A DNA stretch of 64,000 nt, from positions 2,604,001-2,668,000 of the forward strand of contig BLLK01000069.1 of the NCBI GenBank assembly GCA_021927905.1, written 5' to 3'. A program made the translations under genes and the position numbers. The stretch is from Chaetoceros tenuissimus. Lineage: Eukaryota > Bacillariophyta > Thalassiosirophyceae > Chaetocerotales > Chaetocerotaceae. Position 1 is the stretch's first letter. Each line of letters starts with the position of its first letter. Of the stretch, positions 41,585 to 52,202 are shown one piece after another. The notes beneath the pieces were generated by a model, which worked only from the letters and a program-made list of their open reading frames with translations, made no database searches and was not told the origin of the DNA.

Positions 41585-42505
41585 TTAGTAAAGTTCACTG
41601 ATAGATTTGAGAATAACCTTGTGACCAAACTTTGTCAACTGCACCAATAGTTCTTCATCATTTGATTCTCCTATTACCAAATCTGGCATGAGCTGTCGAA
41701 CAAATGCTACTCGTGACGCTTCTGACTTTGTCACAACGACTCTATGAGGAGGAATCACATCTTTTGATAGAATATCTGCATTTTCAATATCCACGTACAA
41801 CTTTTGAACAAGTGAATCAGTTTGCTCTTTATCCTTAACATAATCTCCTTCTCCTTCCTCACCGTCACATTGCAGCATTATGAATAAGTTATAATATGTT
41901 CCGAGCAGAGTCAAAATTTTTGGCAACGTTGATTCACAACCAGGTTCTAATTTCTTCACTTCGGATGATTCAATACATAAAACGACAGACTTGCCCTTTG
42001 CAGGTGGATCACTTTTCTTGAATATGTTTGCCATGATTCTCGCACGTGCTCTACGATTTGATTGAATATAATCTGGTCTCTCCTCTTCTGCTATTTCATA
42101 TCCATTACTCTCAAATATCGATGCTTTTGTATTTCTAAATGATATGATGCCTCCAAAGACACTTCTATGAGATGTTGTAGCTGCTTTTGAAGGAGTTGAA
42201 GACATGATATGATGACTTGGATAGGAGTAGATTTTCTTGAGAAAATGCTGGATTCCATCTTCATCGTCATCTTGATCAGCTAGATTCCTTCGGAAATTCT
42301 CTTGTTGATTTGTTCCTGGACGTTGTTCGGGAGCGAGATTTCTTTGTTGCTGTCGCTGTTGTGGCTGGCGTTGAGGTGCAGCAGCTCCATTCTGTTGTTT
42401 AGGAAAGAACACGAAGTACAGAACGGCAGCGACTACAGCCGCAACTACGGCAGTTTTGAGAAGAGATTCAACCTCTTCGTCAGTAAAACCTTGATCTGAT
42501 GACAT
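41585..42505 (-). CDS. PEX22: Peroxin 22-like membrane protein
   Basis: 306 aa from the ATG at 42505 (MSSDQGFTDEE). A TM helix at ~18-38 (AVVAAVVAAVLYFVFFPK) is followed by a Gln/Asn/Arg-rich linker, and then a C-terminal Rossmann-like domain of ~180 residues. That domain ends with IPPHRVVVTKSEASRVAFVR and QLMPDLVIGESNDEELLVQL, close to the end of plant PEX22 (LPPHKLLFC...TSFVRQLEPDWHI). PEX22 anchors the ubiquitin-conjugating enzyme PEX4 at the peroxisome for PEX5 recycling. The family is often hard to detect; I rate the match as likely, not certain. Confidence 0.72.
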   Translation of the reverse strand: MSSDQGFTDEEVESLLKTAVVAAVVAAVLYFVFFPKQQNGAAAPQRQPQQRQQQRNLAPEQRPGTNQQENFRRNLADQDDDEDGIQHFLKKIYSYPSHHIMSSTPSKAATTSHRSVFGGIISFRNTKASIFESNGYEIAEEERPDYIQSNRRARARIMANIFKKSDPPAKGKSVVLCIESSEVKKLEPGCESTLPKILTLLGTYYNLFIMLQCDGEEGEGDYVKDKEQTDSLVQKLYVDIENADILSKDVIPPHRVVVTKSEASRVAFVRQLMPDLVIGESNDEELLVQLTKFGHKVILKSISELY

Positions 42506-42741
42506 ATATAGTTGTTGCAATAGTAGTTTATTATTTCACTTCTAGCAATGTTCTAGCACGAAGATTGCAATTAATGAATTCAGTTTTATGATCGCTGTGT
42601 GTTTTCATCTGCCAGTATTGTAAGTACGTACATACACATGTACATTGAAAACAACCGAATACTCAGCATTCAAAACATTCAACATCAACACACAATATAC
42701 ATGTTTAAATAGTATTATTGTAGAGAAGAAATTGAGAAACA

Positions 42742-43347
42742 ATGAACGCTAAATTTAAATCACTGATGCTATTTATAGGGAACCTCACCATGCAATTGGC
42801 ATGGCTGAGAGTTGTGTTGATTCTGGCTTTTGACGAGAATGCTCGAAAGGAAGAAGAAGCATGTGAAACCAAGATCCACACAGCTACAATTACAGCACTG
42901 GCGTTTTCGCTCATAGAATTATTGAATTCGTTACTTGGACTCACGAAATCGAAACCTCACCAAGTCATGCTCTTTTCTTTAACTCGGACTGGTGTGGAAA
43001 TGTTGTTAGCTCCTCTATTACCGTGCGGCTGTATCGAACATATCATCACTGTATCTTGTTGGGCACTGGACGGTATCATCCGCTTTGGTTGTTTTGGTGC
43101 TGATGCTCTATTGTCAATATTCGGATATGAATCTGTACCTTTTATCAAATCGATTCGATATACTATTGGGCCAATGTTATTTCCTATTGGTGCTGGTGGT
43201 GAAATGTTCATGGTGATCAAAGCTGCAAAAGAAGGAAGGACGCATTTGTACTTCGCGGCGGCACTTTGGCCAATTTTCTTTTATCCGCTCATGAAGCAGC
43301 TTTTGAAGCAAAGATCTAAACACTTCAAAAAACTCAAAGAGGCCTGA
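42742..43347 (+). CDS. 3-hydroxyacyl-CoA dehydratase (HACD/PHS1)-like, altered active site
   Basis: 201 aa, no intron, ~6 TM helices. Family blocks: SLIELLNSLLGLTKSKPHQV (LLExxHSLLGLVxSxP) and SIRYTIGPMLFPIGAGGEM (RYxxFYxLYPxGxxxE). In PHS1 the catalytic pair is Tyr149 and Glu156, seven residues apart in LYPxGxxxE. Here Glu154 is present but the Tyr position is Phe147 (LFP). So the membership is clear, yet catalysis may be lost or use another residue. Active members make the third step of very-long-chain fatty acid elongation in the ER. A C-terminal KKLKEA is not a canonical KKxx signal. Confidence 0.85.
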   Translation: MNAKFKSLMLFIGNLTMQLAWLRVVLILAFDENARKEEEACETKIHTATITALAFSLIELLNSLLGLTKSKPHQVMLFSLTRTGVEMLLAPLLPCGCIEHIITVSCWALDGIIRFGCFGADALLSIFGYESVPFIKSIRYTIGPMLFPIGAGGEMFMVIKAAKEGRTHLYFAAALWPIFFYPLMKQLLKQRSKHFKKLKEA

Positions 43348-43383
43348 GAAGTTATACTGTCAATAACAAGTACCATGTTAAAA

Positions 43384-44877
43384 TTATATGTTTGTACTCC
43401 ATTCTAGATACTTCTTTGCTGCATTACGACCACTTTCTACTGCTCCATTTAGAGTTGAAGTTGCCATGTGATCTCCACATACAAATACACCAGTTGGTAA
43501 CTTCTGCCCAAGATATTCCGAAGGGTCTCTACCTCCATTCACATTGGCTGGTTGTGGACCACCATATTGTCGAGGTTGTGCCTGCTTAATATTGTAGATC
43601 TTTTCTAATTTCCATTCATTCGTGATTTGAGGAGAAAAGTCCGGCCACCACTCAGACAACTGCCTTCTTATTCTCAAATCTAATTCGTTGTGCTTCCCTT
43701 CATATTCTTGCATATATGATGATGGAATTGATATACTACAAAGGCTGTATCCTTGTGGAGCATAGGAATCGTTCACATTTTCGAGAAAGCTGACAGTTAG
43801 AGCAGGTCCAGAATCTATTCCTTCTCCATTCAAAATTAGTATAGGTTCAGTCACTGGAGCTTGACCTTCAAAACTATAGTATACACTTCCAACAGAGAGT
43901 TGAGGTTGTGGATCTATGTTCTTCAAAGTATCAAGTCCATTCAAGTTTGACAGAAGTTTTCTTGCAGTATCGCCTTCAGTTGCACATATTACAGATTTCG
44001 CTGTCACAAAGTCACCATTTGAAATTTTGATTCCATACCCTTTCTCATTGTTCAACTCTGTGATTCCATTCACCATATGATTAAACTTAGATGTAGCTTT
44101 GAGTGAGCAAGCTTTTTCATAGAGCTGATTTGAAACGGTCTGCATTCCTCCTGTTGGAAGGCTTGCTTTGCCATCAGCAAACATTTTAAATACAAAATGA
44201 AACATCTTTGAAGATTGTTCTTCCAAAGGAGCAAAGTAAATCCCCACTAAAAATGGCTGGAAGAATTCTCGAATAATTTTGTCCGAAAAGTTGTATTTCG
44301 TTTTTAAACATGTCAGGGTGTCCATATCATCGTTTTCATTATTGAATATATCTTCCACGGAGTTTGTTTTGACGTAGTAAAATAGCGGTGCTAGCCGTAA
44401 TTTATCTGAAAAACTCCCAACAGAAGTGGTCAAAGCAGCAAAAAGCTTACTGGGTTGACGAAGAGGATCCGCTATCCTTGACAACTTTTGCTTGTCTTTT
44501 TGCTTGATCAAAGCACCAGGAGAGTATGATTTCAGTTTCAAAGCAGAATAATCAAATATTTCTTTAGACTGGGGATAGTCTTCGATAAACACTGCATATC
44601 CGCGATCAAAGGTGAAGCCATTTTCGTAGTCAGATGATACTCTACCACCTATTGTAGATTTTGACTCAAGTAAAAGTAAATCGCAATCTTCGTTTTGGGT
44701 CAAGATATCAATCGCACAAGAGAGTCCACTGATTCCAGTGCCTATTACACATGCGTCATAGTCGCTATTTATCCTCTCTTTTTCCCCTCTTCTCATTGTT
44801 CTTTGGTCGATCGTTGTACTGAAGGACAATACACGACCAACAAATACTATCAAACAAAGCAGGCGTAAAATTTTCAT
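43384..44877 (-). CDS. FAD-dependent amine-oxidase family flavoprotein, likely plastid
   Basis: 497 aa from the ATG at 44877; an ATG 15 codons earlier (44922) is possible, but the later one starts a clean signal peptide (MKILRLLCLIVFVGRVLSFS) with the plastid Phe motif at its cleavage site. Dinucleotide fold CVIGTGISGLSCAIDIL, then ESKSTIGGRVSSDYENGFTF (GGR/xGF motif of amine oxidases, carotene desaturases and PPO). The C-terminus has the second FAD contact GVFVCGDHMATSTLNGAVES, G-D being the FAD ribose contact. No subgroup (desaturase, isomerase, PPO) could be assigned. Its stop is 36 bp from the HACD-like stop. Confidence 0.85.
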   Translation of the reverse strand: MKILRLLCLIVFVGRVLSFSTTIDQRTMRRGEKERINSDYDACVIGTGISGLSCAIDILTQNEDCDLLLLESKSTIGGRVSSDYENGFTFDRGYAVFIEDYPQSKEIFDYSALKLKSYSPGALIKQKDKQKLSRIADPLRQPSKLFAALTTSVGSFSDKLRLAPLFYYVKTNSVEDIFNNENDDMDTLTCLKTKYNFSDKIIREFFQPFLVGIYFAPLEEQSSKMFHFVFKMFADGKASLPTGGMQTVSNQLYEKACSLKATSKFNHMVNGITELNNEKGYGIKISNGDFVTAKSVICATEGDTARKLLSNLNGLDTLKNIDPQPQLSVGSVYYSFEGQAPVTEPILILNGEGIDSGPALTVSFLENVNDSYAPQGYSLCSISIPSSYMQEYEGKHNELDLRIRRQLSEWWPDFSPQITNEWKLEKIYNIKQAQPRQYGGPQPANVNGGRDPSEYLGQKLPTGVFVCGDHMATSTLNGAVESGRNAAKKYLEWSTNI

Positions 44878-45368
44878 ACTAGTAGTGTAGATAGATGCAA
44901 AGGAATGTATCCAGGTATACATGTAGATTCCTACAATGTATGTATAAAAAAAATGAGAAATGAGCTATCTATCCTTTGCTCTTTCCTCGCATACTTAGAG
45001 GTACGTACTTACGTAGGTTTGGATTCGAGTTAATGAATGGTTAGATTTGTTCCCCTTTTTATCATAAGAAGGTGGTGAAGGGGAACGTAAACACGAATAC
45101 TTCCCTTATTGAAAAAGAATTGAAAGCATTCCTCGTCGTAAGTCGAAAGTTACTTGTTTAGAAACTTGTTCGAATGTCGAAGATAGTATTAACAATTGTT
45201 TTCATTGTATCATTTTATCTTATGTAGTCACTTTTCTAGGTAAAATTGCTCGAACGAAGAGCTGGTGAAAAGAATGTACCCTTTCTTTTATTTTTCGTAT
45301 TTGTTATATACAATAGAAGACGCAACATTACTCAGACGATCCTGTCTCTATTATGCTTTCCCAGATTT
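44878..45368. other. Intergenic, flavoprotein upstream and HSF 3' flank
   Basis: 491 bp, AT-rich, with tacgtac repeats near 45001-45018. No gene recognised. Confidence 0.5.
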
Positions 45369-47528
45369 TTAAGTCCCCCCTGCATTAGGCCAACCGCTGC
45401 CATCAGTTTCCATATTGTAGATTTCATTCTCATGGTCAAATAATTTTGAAAAGTCCGTCTCCATCTGGGCGATATCAGCATCATTCAAACCATCACCATT
45501 CAAATTTAAGAAATCCATACCATCAACAAGAGGTGCTGTAACAGATCCAATTTCTGGAGTTGGTTGGCAACTGTCAACCTTTTCTGCAATCATTCCTGCT
45601 GATGCTAACGAACTCGCTTGGCGCTCACGATCAATCATATCTTGTTGCATTAGTCGTTGCTGCTCTGGGGAGTAATATGGGTTGGAGTTTATGTTCATTT
45701 GCTGAACTTGAGTCTGATATTGAACTTGTGTCGATGGGTGAACATTATGCGTCGTCGTTGCTGAAATTGCTGCACCGTTATTTGCGGTACTTGGATTGGA
45801 TTGCATTAGAATACCAAGACCGGTCCTTGGCGGATTGATCATTAGAATACCAAGACCGGTCCTTGGCGGGATCAGAGCCGGGAATTTTCTCTGTTCTGGA
45901 TTTTCATTTGCAGAAAGAGTGCGGAAGGTTGAAAATTGAGTTGTTGATACTGCACTAGGGGCCATTTCTCCTGATATTTGACTTGGTTCCAATGAAATAT
46001 TGGTTGGATTCAATTCAGGAGTATGTGCAGGTGTTAGAGATAAGTTGGAACCTAATGAGCCGACAGAGTTCGATCTCATACGTGGACTTGGCCCTAGCTT
46101 TGGTGATGCTCCACTCTTTTGCTTGGAACGTTTCATTTGCTGGCATAGTTCAGGTTTGTCTCTCTGAAACCATTCATGTCTGTATGCACCTGCATCTGGT
46201 CCTTTCGTAATACGTCTAAAGCCATATAAATTCAATTGCCTTTGAAATGATGTAAGCTGTCATTGGAAACAAAGTTAGAGGAGTGGCTCAAGTATACCAT
46301 AAAACCTGTAAACGTTACGACCTACCTTTGTATGACGAAAGTATTTTGGTAGAACTTCTCCTACAAATCTATCCGCGTCGCGCACAATAAAAGCATCACC
46401 CCTTGGTAGCCAACACACGACGGCAGAATCCTCTGCACGAAGCATTTCCATTAATTTCCGTGGAAATGGATTAGAATGACCAGACCCAGTACTGGACGGA
46501 GTTGAAGACCCAGCTTTCGGAGATGGTTGCGTTGAAACAGGTGACTTGCCTCCACTTCCACTCAGATCGCCACTATCAAGAGGACTTGGAACTTTATACC
46601 CATTTGATAAGATAGGCATTGACCGACTTGATCCTAATGAAGTTTTTCTAGCTGATCTTCTAGTCGTCATTCTTCCGCTAGGCGAAGTTTCCACCTGATT
46701 CGATCCTTCTGTATTAATTTGCAAAGGAATTGGAGATGGCACTGCTGCAGATGGAGCATTTCGAAGTACGTGATCTTGTAAACTATTGACTGAAGTTGAA
46801 GTATGCAATGCAGGATGAACTTGACCTGCTGCGACATGTTGCTGATCTTGTGGAACTGCTGGACTAGGAGCTAGAGGATTTCCAATTGAAGTGGTCGTTG
46901 TCTGTGCTACTGGCTGAGCATTGGCAGCGACTGCATTTCTAGCAGCTGCTTGGTAGCCTGCGAGATATGCTGCTCGTAATTGTTCCCTTTTCTTTTCATC
47001 TGCGGTTGGGTGAGCACTAAGTGCTTCATTTACAGCTTTGTTAATTGCTTCATTATCAATGACCGGGTTTGTGCTGGTTTGAGGTGCAGCATTTGACAGT
47101 GACATTGGTGTAGGATTAGGGTTTCCACTAGAAGGCAAAAGAGCAATAGCTAAAGGAGTTGAAGGAGGAGCTGGTGGTAAAGGCTTTGGTGCCAGCGGAA
47201 TCTCAGTGTGAACTGTCTGGGAAGGAGCTGCTGCAGGTTGCACCGATGCCTGAGGTTGTATCGACGGTACATTATTCACTGGAGAAGGTACTGGCGCTGT
47301 TGATGAAATTGGTGTTACTGTGGTTGCATTACTTGCAGGAGCTGGTCTTATTTCAACTTCGGAAGCTTTGGAGCTGTGCTCAGTACCATTAATGCTCGCA
47401 TCTTGCAATGGTGGCTGTGAATGATTAATATGACTCACTGCCGGTAAAGCCCCTGTCATATTCTGCTCCGCACCATTCGAAGTTGGTTGCGCTTGGTCAC
47501 TACTGTCATCTACAATCATTATGCTCAA
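45369..47528 (-). CDS. Heat shock factor (HSF-type) transcription factor, gene 1
   Basis: Exons 47528-46326 and 46256-45369 give 696 aa. The intron is GTAGGT...ACAG, phase 0 ([18 protein letters not shown]), and lies within the DNA-binding domain at its helix-turn-helix. The domain (~residues 350-440) reads [60 protein letters not shown] and [11 protein letters not shown]. Both flanks are long, low-complexity activation-type regions (Pro/Ala/Ser/Thr-rich upstream; Gln/Asn/Ser downstream). No leucine-repeat oligomerisation region is obvious. A 36-bp repeat (45805-45840 and following) duplicates [10 protein letters not shown]. Diatoms have expanded HSF families. A second HSF lies divergently ~1.2 kb away. 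Confidence 0.94.
45805..45869. repeat. 36-bp tandem repeat in HSF gene 1
   Basis: ATTAGAATACCAAGACCGGT and the next nine bases occur twice, 36 bp apart, coding [10 protein letters not shown] twice in the HSF C-terminal region. Likely a recent slip. Confidence 0.9.
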
Positions 47529-48775
47529 CTGTTTGAATGAACAAATTGCCCAATAACTTTATGGGTACGCTTCTTTCCTAGTTTTGTCGTCGGGTCTTTT
47601 TTACCGATAGATATGTGTCTTTCACCAGAAACGAAGCAAACTTTTTCAGATATCGCTATGATCCAATCTTTACCAAGCACTGGTATACAGGGTGAAAGAT
47701 ATGCGTCGAGAAATGCAAGATTTGTACCAGAAATGAAACTCAACTGTTGAACAATGAATTAGTTTTTATTTCATACCACAATACAGGAAGAGAGCAGGAG
47801 ACTTCCTAAGAAGGAAGGGAGGGCTCAGCATTTTTCTTCGGGTTCATAACCTTAGGAGCACACACTAGTCTGCTCAATGTAAGATACCTACCCGATGTGG
47901 TTTATCCAGATCAAATTTTTGTCTTCCCCTTCTCTTCTCTTTCTACCTTTTAGAATTCTCCGAAAGTTCTCTGGAAGCTTGATATTGCGGTATGTCATGT
48001 ATCATGGACGGAACGGAAATATGATATTTTTGTTGTCTAGACAAGGTCTAGAGAAAAGAAAACATTTATTTTACATCAGTGCATGAAACATCAACATGAA
48101 AAGAAGGTTTGTTCTATGAACATCAAAGTGAATTGAGGTAGGTATATGACATAATTGAAATTTATGAAATCATAGCAATTAAATTATTCCATAATGGCTA
48201 TACTAGTCGTCCTACACAAAACCTTCCTTTCTTGACGTAAGAAATACGTACGTCGTAATGTCAATATCCCTCTGAAAAAGGCCTATGTGGACAGGATGAA
48301 ATGAAACCGATGCACTGGGGTAGGCCTTCCGGTTGAAAGGGGAATCCCCGATTTTAGGAAGAGTCTAAACAGCGAAAATGGAGGCAATTTCAACGAAAAC
48401 TATGCCCCTTTTCCCCTTTAAAGGGATCCCCATTTCTAAAAAGCCCTTCAACCGGAAAACCTAATTTTAGAAAGAAACTTGTGCTGGGAAAAAGCAACAA
48501 GAAACAACTAAATCTCAAGAAATCGAAAGATCAGAGGATAAACGTACTAAGAAGTTCTAAGGTATAGAAAAGAAGAATCACGTATCACCTTTCTAACTTT
48601 CTTGTTTCTGCGTAATCTCGAGTCTTACTCACAAATTCAAATCTAATTTGAGAAGTCCCGATTAAAAGTTTAGCCAAAAATATATATACCCAACTTCACG
48701 ATTCCGACTTTCCGGCATATTCCGCAACTGCACTCTAAAGAGAATAGAGAGGCACAAGAACAATCTATTGACACG
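47529..48775. other. Divergent intergenic region with a MITE
   Basis: 1.25 kb between the two HSF genes. Contains the element at 48321-48463 and TACGTACG-type palindromes near 48246-48258. No perfect three-unit heat-shock element (nGAAnnTTCnnGAAn) was seen by eye. No gene. Confidence 0.5.
48321..48463. mobile_element. Short MITE-like element, TAGG..TTCCGGTTG termini
   Basis: Left end TAGGCCTTCCGGTTGAAAGG; right end, inverted, TAGGTTTTCCGGTTGAAGGG. 143 bp between and including the ends, with no ORF. The ends match the better preserved element at 60299-60603 (TAGGCTTTCCGGTTG). I found no clean target-site duplication here, so it may be older or a deleted copy. Confidence 0.7.
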
Positions 48776-51647
48776 ATGGATGTGAGCAAGACTGAAGAGA
48801 AGATGGACAAAGTCCCAACAGCAGACTCCAAGATGAATGATGATTCTGGCGGAGATAAGGCAATCGCTAATGTAAAGGCAGATGCTGCGGCGGGAGAAAC
48901 TTTACCGCCGTTGAACGAAGATGTCAAAGGTGCACAAGAAAATCTAGAAACGTCAGGACCTCCCGCGAAGGATAATAGCACATCTCTAACCAATGATAAT
49001 ACTATTCCTGCAAACATCGGTGACCTCTTAAGTGCCAAACTTGCAGCTACTGCTGCATCCGGATCTAGCCAAACTGTTGACCTTCAGTTGCTCAAGAACA
49101 TGGTACAGGCACGCGCTGCAGCTTCTCTTGGTGACAACATGGGATTGGCTCAAAATCCTGCTGCTGGCCCTTTGGCTGGATCTATTGATCCTGGTCTACT
49201 TGGAAAGGTTCTTGGAATTGCGAATGCTGGTGGAGCTGGAAATGGCAGAGATGCTCTAGGAGACAAAGCGGAAACTGTGGCTGGTAGCTCTCTTTTGGAC
49301 TCTATCAACAATAATGCCGCTGTGAATTCGACCAATAATGACGTCTCTACTCCAATAGATGCTGTAGCTTTGCTTCAGAAACAATTGCAACAACAGACAA
49401 AAGAGACTCAAGAACAGCAGTTGAAAGCGTTGAAAGAAGCAGCTGGGATCACTGACACAGTGAATGTACCAAAACCCAATCCAACTAATCCGACTGAACA
49501 GCTGCTACAACTCCAAGGAGTCTCCAACACTGAACCTAACACTACAGCTACTACTCAACTTTCTACTTTCGCTAGTGGTCTTGGGGCTCTTGCTGCAAAT
49601 CCTCCTCAATTGGGTACAAGTTCCAATACAGCTGGGCTGAATATTAATCCAAATCTCATATCCCTTTTGACATCTTCTCAAGGATTAGGTGGAGCGGTGG
49701 GTGGTGCAAGCCCTCTAGACGCTTTGCAGCAGCTATTGAAGCAGCAATCACAAAAGGAGCAGAGTCCATTACCAAGCTTGACAGATCTTCTCCAGACACA
49801 ACTGCAAAAGGCACAGGATAATAAGACTGTTTCTGTTCCTCCGAACTCAAACAAAGATCCTACTGCCAATGAGTCTCTTCCAGAAAACAAAGAAATGAGT
49901 GTTGATGCAATTCCAGCAAGTGTCCCTGAACTACCGAAAGAGGAGGATGCAATTGCCACTGCAGATGCGAAGAGCGTTGAATCTACTTCTGATAAATACA
50001 GAGACTTTTCCAAAGTAGCAAATGAACATGATGAATTCGGAAAAGAAGAGCCTCCAGGAAAGGAACCTCCATTTCCTGTGAAGCTACACCGTATCCTTTC
50101 GAATCCTGAATACAGTGATATGATTAGTTGGTTGCCTCATGGACGTAGTTGGAGGGTATTGAAACCAAAAGCTTTCGAAGAAAAGGTTATCCCGTTGTAT
50201 TTTAGACATGCAAAGTATGCGTCTTTCATGCGTCAAGTGAATGGATGGGGATTTAAGAGAATGACTCAAGGACCTGATCATAACTCTTATTATCACGAAG
50301 TAAGTTCTGTTCGTCTTTCGAAGTACAATGAGATCATAAGACACTTTTACTAACTTTCTTTTTCTTGTACAGCTCTTCCTACGGGGTATGCAGCATCTTT
50401 GTTACAAAATGCGGAGACCAACAAGAGCGAGAACTGATACTGACCCAGATTTTAATCCTGACTTTTATCGTCTCAGCATGGTAGCTCCACTTCCAAATCA
50501 AGAAACAAAGGTAGATGATGGCCCAACAAATACAACCGACCCTGTCGTAAATGTACCAACAAATCCAGGTGTATCTGCTACTAATCTTCTGCAAAGTAAT
50601 TCGAATCTTTTACAGAATGTTGGAGGTCTCGCGTCTCTTGCGGGTATGAACACAAATGGTAGTCTTGGAGGTTTTGTCAACTTTAACGGCAGTGGCATGG
50701 ATAATGTACTGAACACAGGCCTTGGAAATATCGCTACTAATCAAACGTCATTGAACGGTCTGACAAATGGAACCTCTGAGCAAGATCAGCTTGAGGCATT
50801 GAGACAGAGACGTGAGGAACTAGTTCTACAATTGCAACGCATGGTTGGAAATAACAATAATGATTCCGTTGGAAATGCCAATGCGAATGGAATGCAGGGG
50901 CTAACTGGCATATCCAATCTTGGTAGCAATTTTCTTGGAAACAATACCAATCATACCAATAACGCTGTCCTACAAAATGGATTAGGAAATGTTGGTGGGG
51001 CAATGGGTTCTCTCTTGAATCAGGGTCTAAACAACAATACCACAGCGCAGTTGCAGCAAATCATGGGTTTAAGTGGTCTGAATGGGGGGATTGGTCAGAA
51101 CAATGGTTTGTTTAATGCAAGTAATTTAGGAAGTGGAATTGGTGGTACAGGACTGAACAACTTGAACATGAACAACTTGAATAGTCTTGCCAATCTCAAC
51201 AACTTGAATGGCCTCAACGGTCTTGGGAATCTTACTGGTAATCTCAATAGCCTCACCAATAATTTTGGGAATGCTTTGGGGAATAGTGGTCTCGGAAGCA
51301 GCCTTGGGAATCTTGGTGGAGGTCTAGCTGGATTTAATCAGCAACTTCTTATGCAAAATGGGATGGGAACAAATTCAAATGGCCTTGGAAGTCTGAACAA
51401 CAATAACAATTTGGGTCTTGGAAGTCTGAACAACAATAACAATTTGGGTCTTGGAAGTCTGAACAACAATAACAATTTGGGCCTTGGAAGTGGCTTGAAC
51501 AATAATATGATGTCACCAAATCTTGGTGCAATGCTTCAGGCTAATCAGTTTATGAATCAAGGAGGAAATGGGTCCAATGATTTGAGCAATGCAATGAATT
51601 TGGACAACAGTACCAACGACAACAATATTAATTCTTCTTCCGTATAA
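48776..51647 (+). CDS. Heat shock factor (HSF-type) transcription factor, gene 2
   Basis: Exons 48776-50299 and 50373-51647 give 932 aa. The 73-nt intron is GTAAGT...ACAG, phase 0 (YYHE|LFLRGMQHLC). The DNA-binding domain (~435-525) reads FPVKLHRILSNPEYSDMISW, RSWRVLKPKAFEEKVIPLYF and SFMRQVNGWGFKRMTQGPDH. It sits mid-protein, after ~430 residues rich in Ala, Gln and Asn. The C-terminal ~400 residues are extremely Asn/Gly/Leu-rich, including three 33-bp repeats (GLGSLNNNNNL) at 51381-51479. Its intron position within the domain differs from gene 1. Likely a transcription activator with prion-like tails. Confidence 0.94.
51381..51479. repeat. Three 33-bp tandem repeats in HSF gene 2
   Basis: Three copies of a 33-bp unit (11 residues, GLGSLNNNNNL), nearly identical, in the Asn-rich C-terminal region. 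A likely hypervariable site between strains. Confidence 0.93.
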
Positions 51648-52202
51648 TCGCAATTAAAATATCCAAGATATTATGCACACATCAAACGAAATCTCGGTAA
51701 AAAGTTAAAATAAAACAACTACGAACACGTCATTGTTTTCATCATTCGTCTTTATTTCCGTTTTTCTACTTACGAACATACATAGCTCACCCAAAATAAA
51801 ACCATCAACACGTCCTTATTGCGTCGTAGTAAAGTAGTAATAAAGAACATTGTGAATAATGCTTAAAGGGATGTTTAGTGGGAGGAACAAGAAGAAGGAA
51901 AGCGAGATAGAAGATAGAGTGGAGTCGAGTCAATGGTATGTACTACGTAGCCTCCATTCTTTTTGTGGCTATAAAGAGTTTTAGTCCCATCTAGTTTAAT
52001 TGGCCCAGAGCGAGCGGAATGACGATGATGTTTCTGCTCGCTGATGATGGCTACTGACGAAGAAAAAACAACAGAATGGAATGCAATCCATACAAAAGGT
52101 CTGCACTGGTCAAGGTGACTGCCAATTTAACTTCATCTTCTACTTTTGTATTGTTTTCTACATCCTCTGCTTTTTTGAAAAGCATCATATCAATTTCCCG
52201 AG
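51648..52202. other. Intergenic, no gene seen
   Basis: 555 bp between HSF gene 2 and the Mpv17 family gene. AT-rich with short tandem tracts; nothing recognised. Confidence 0.5.
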
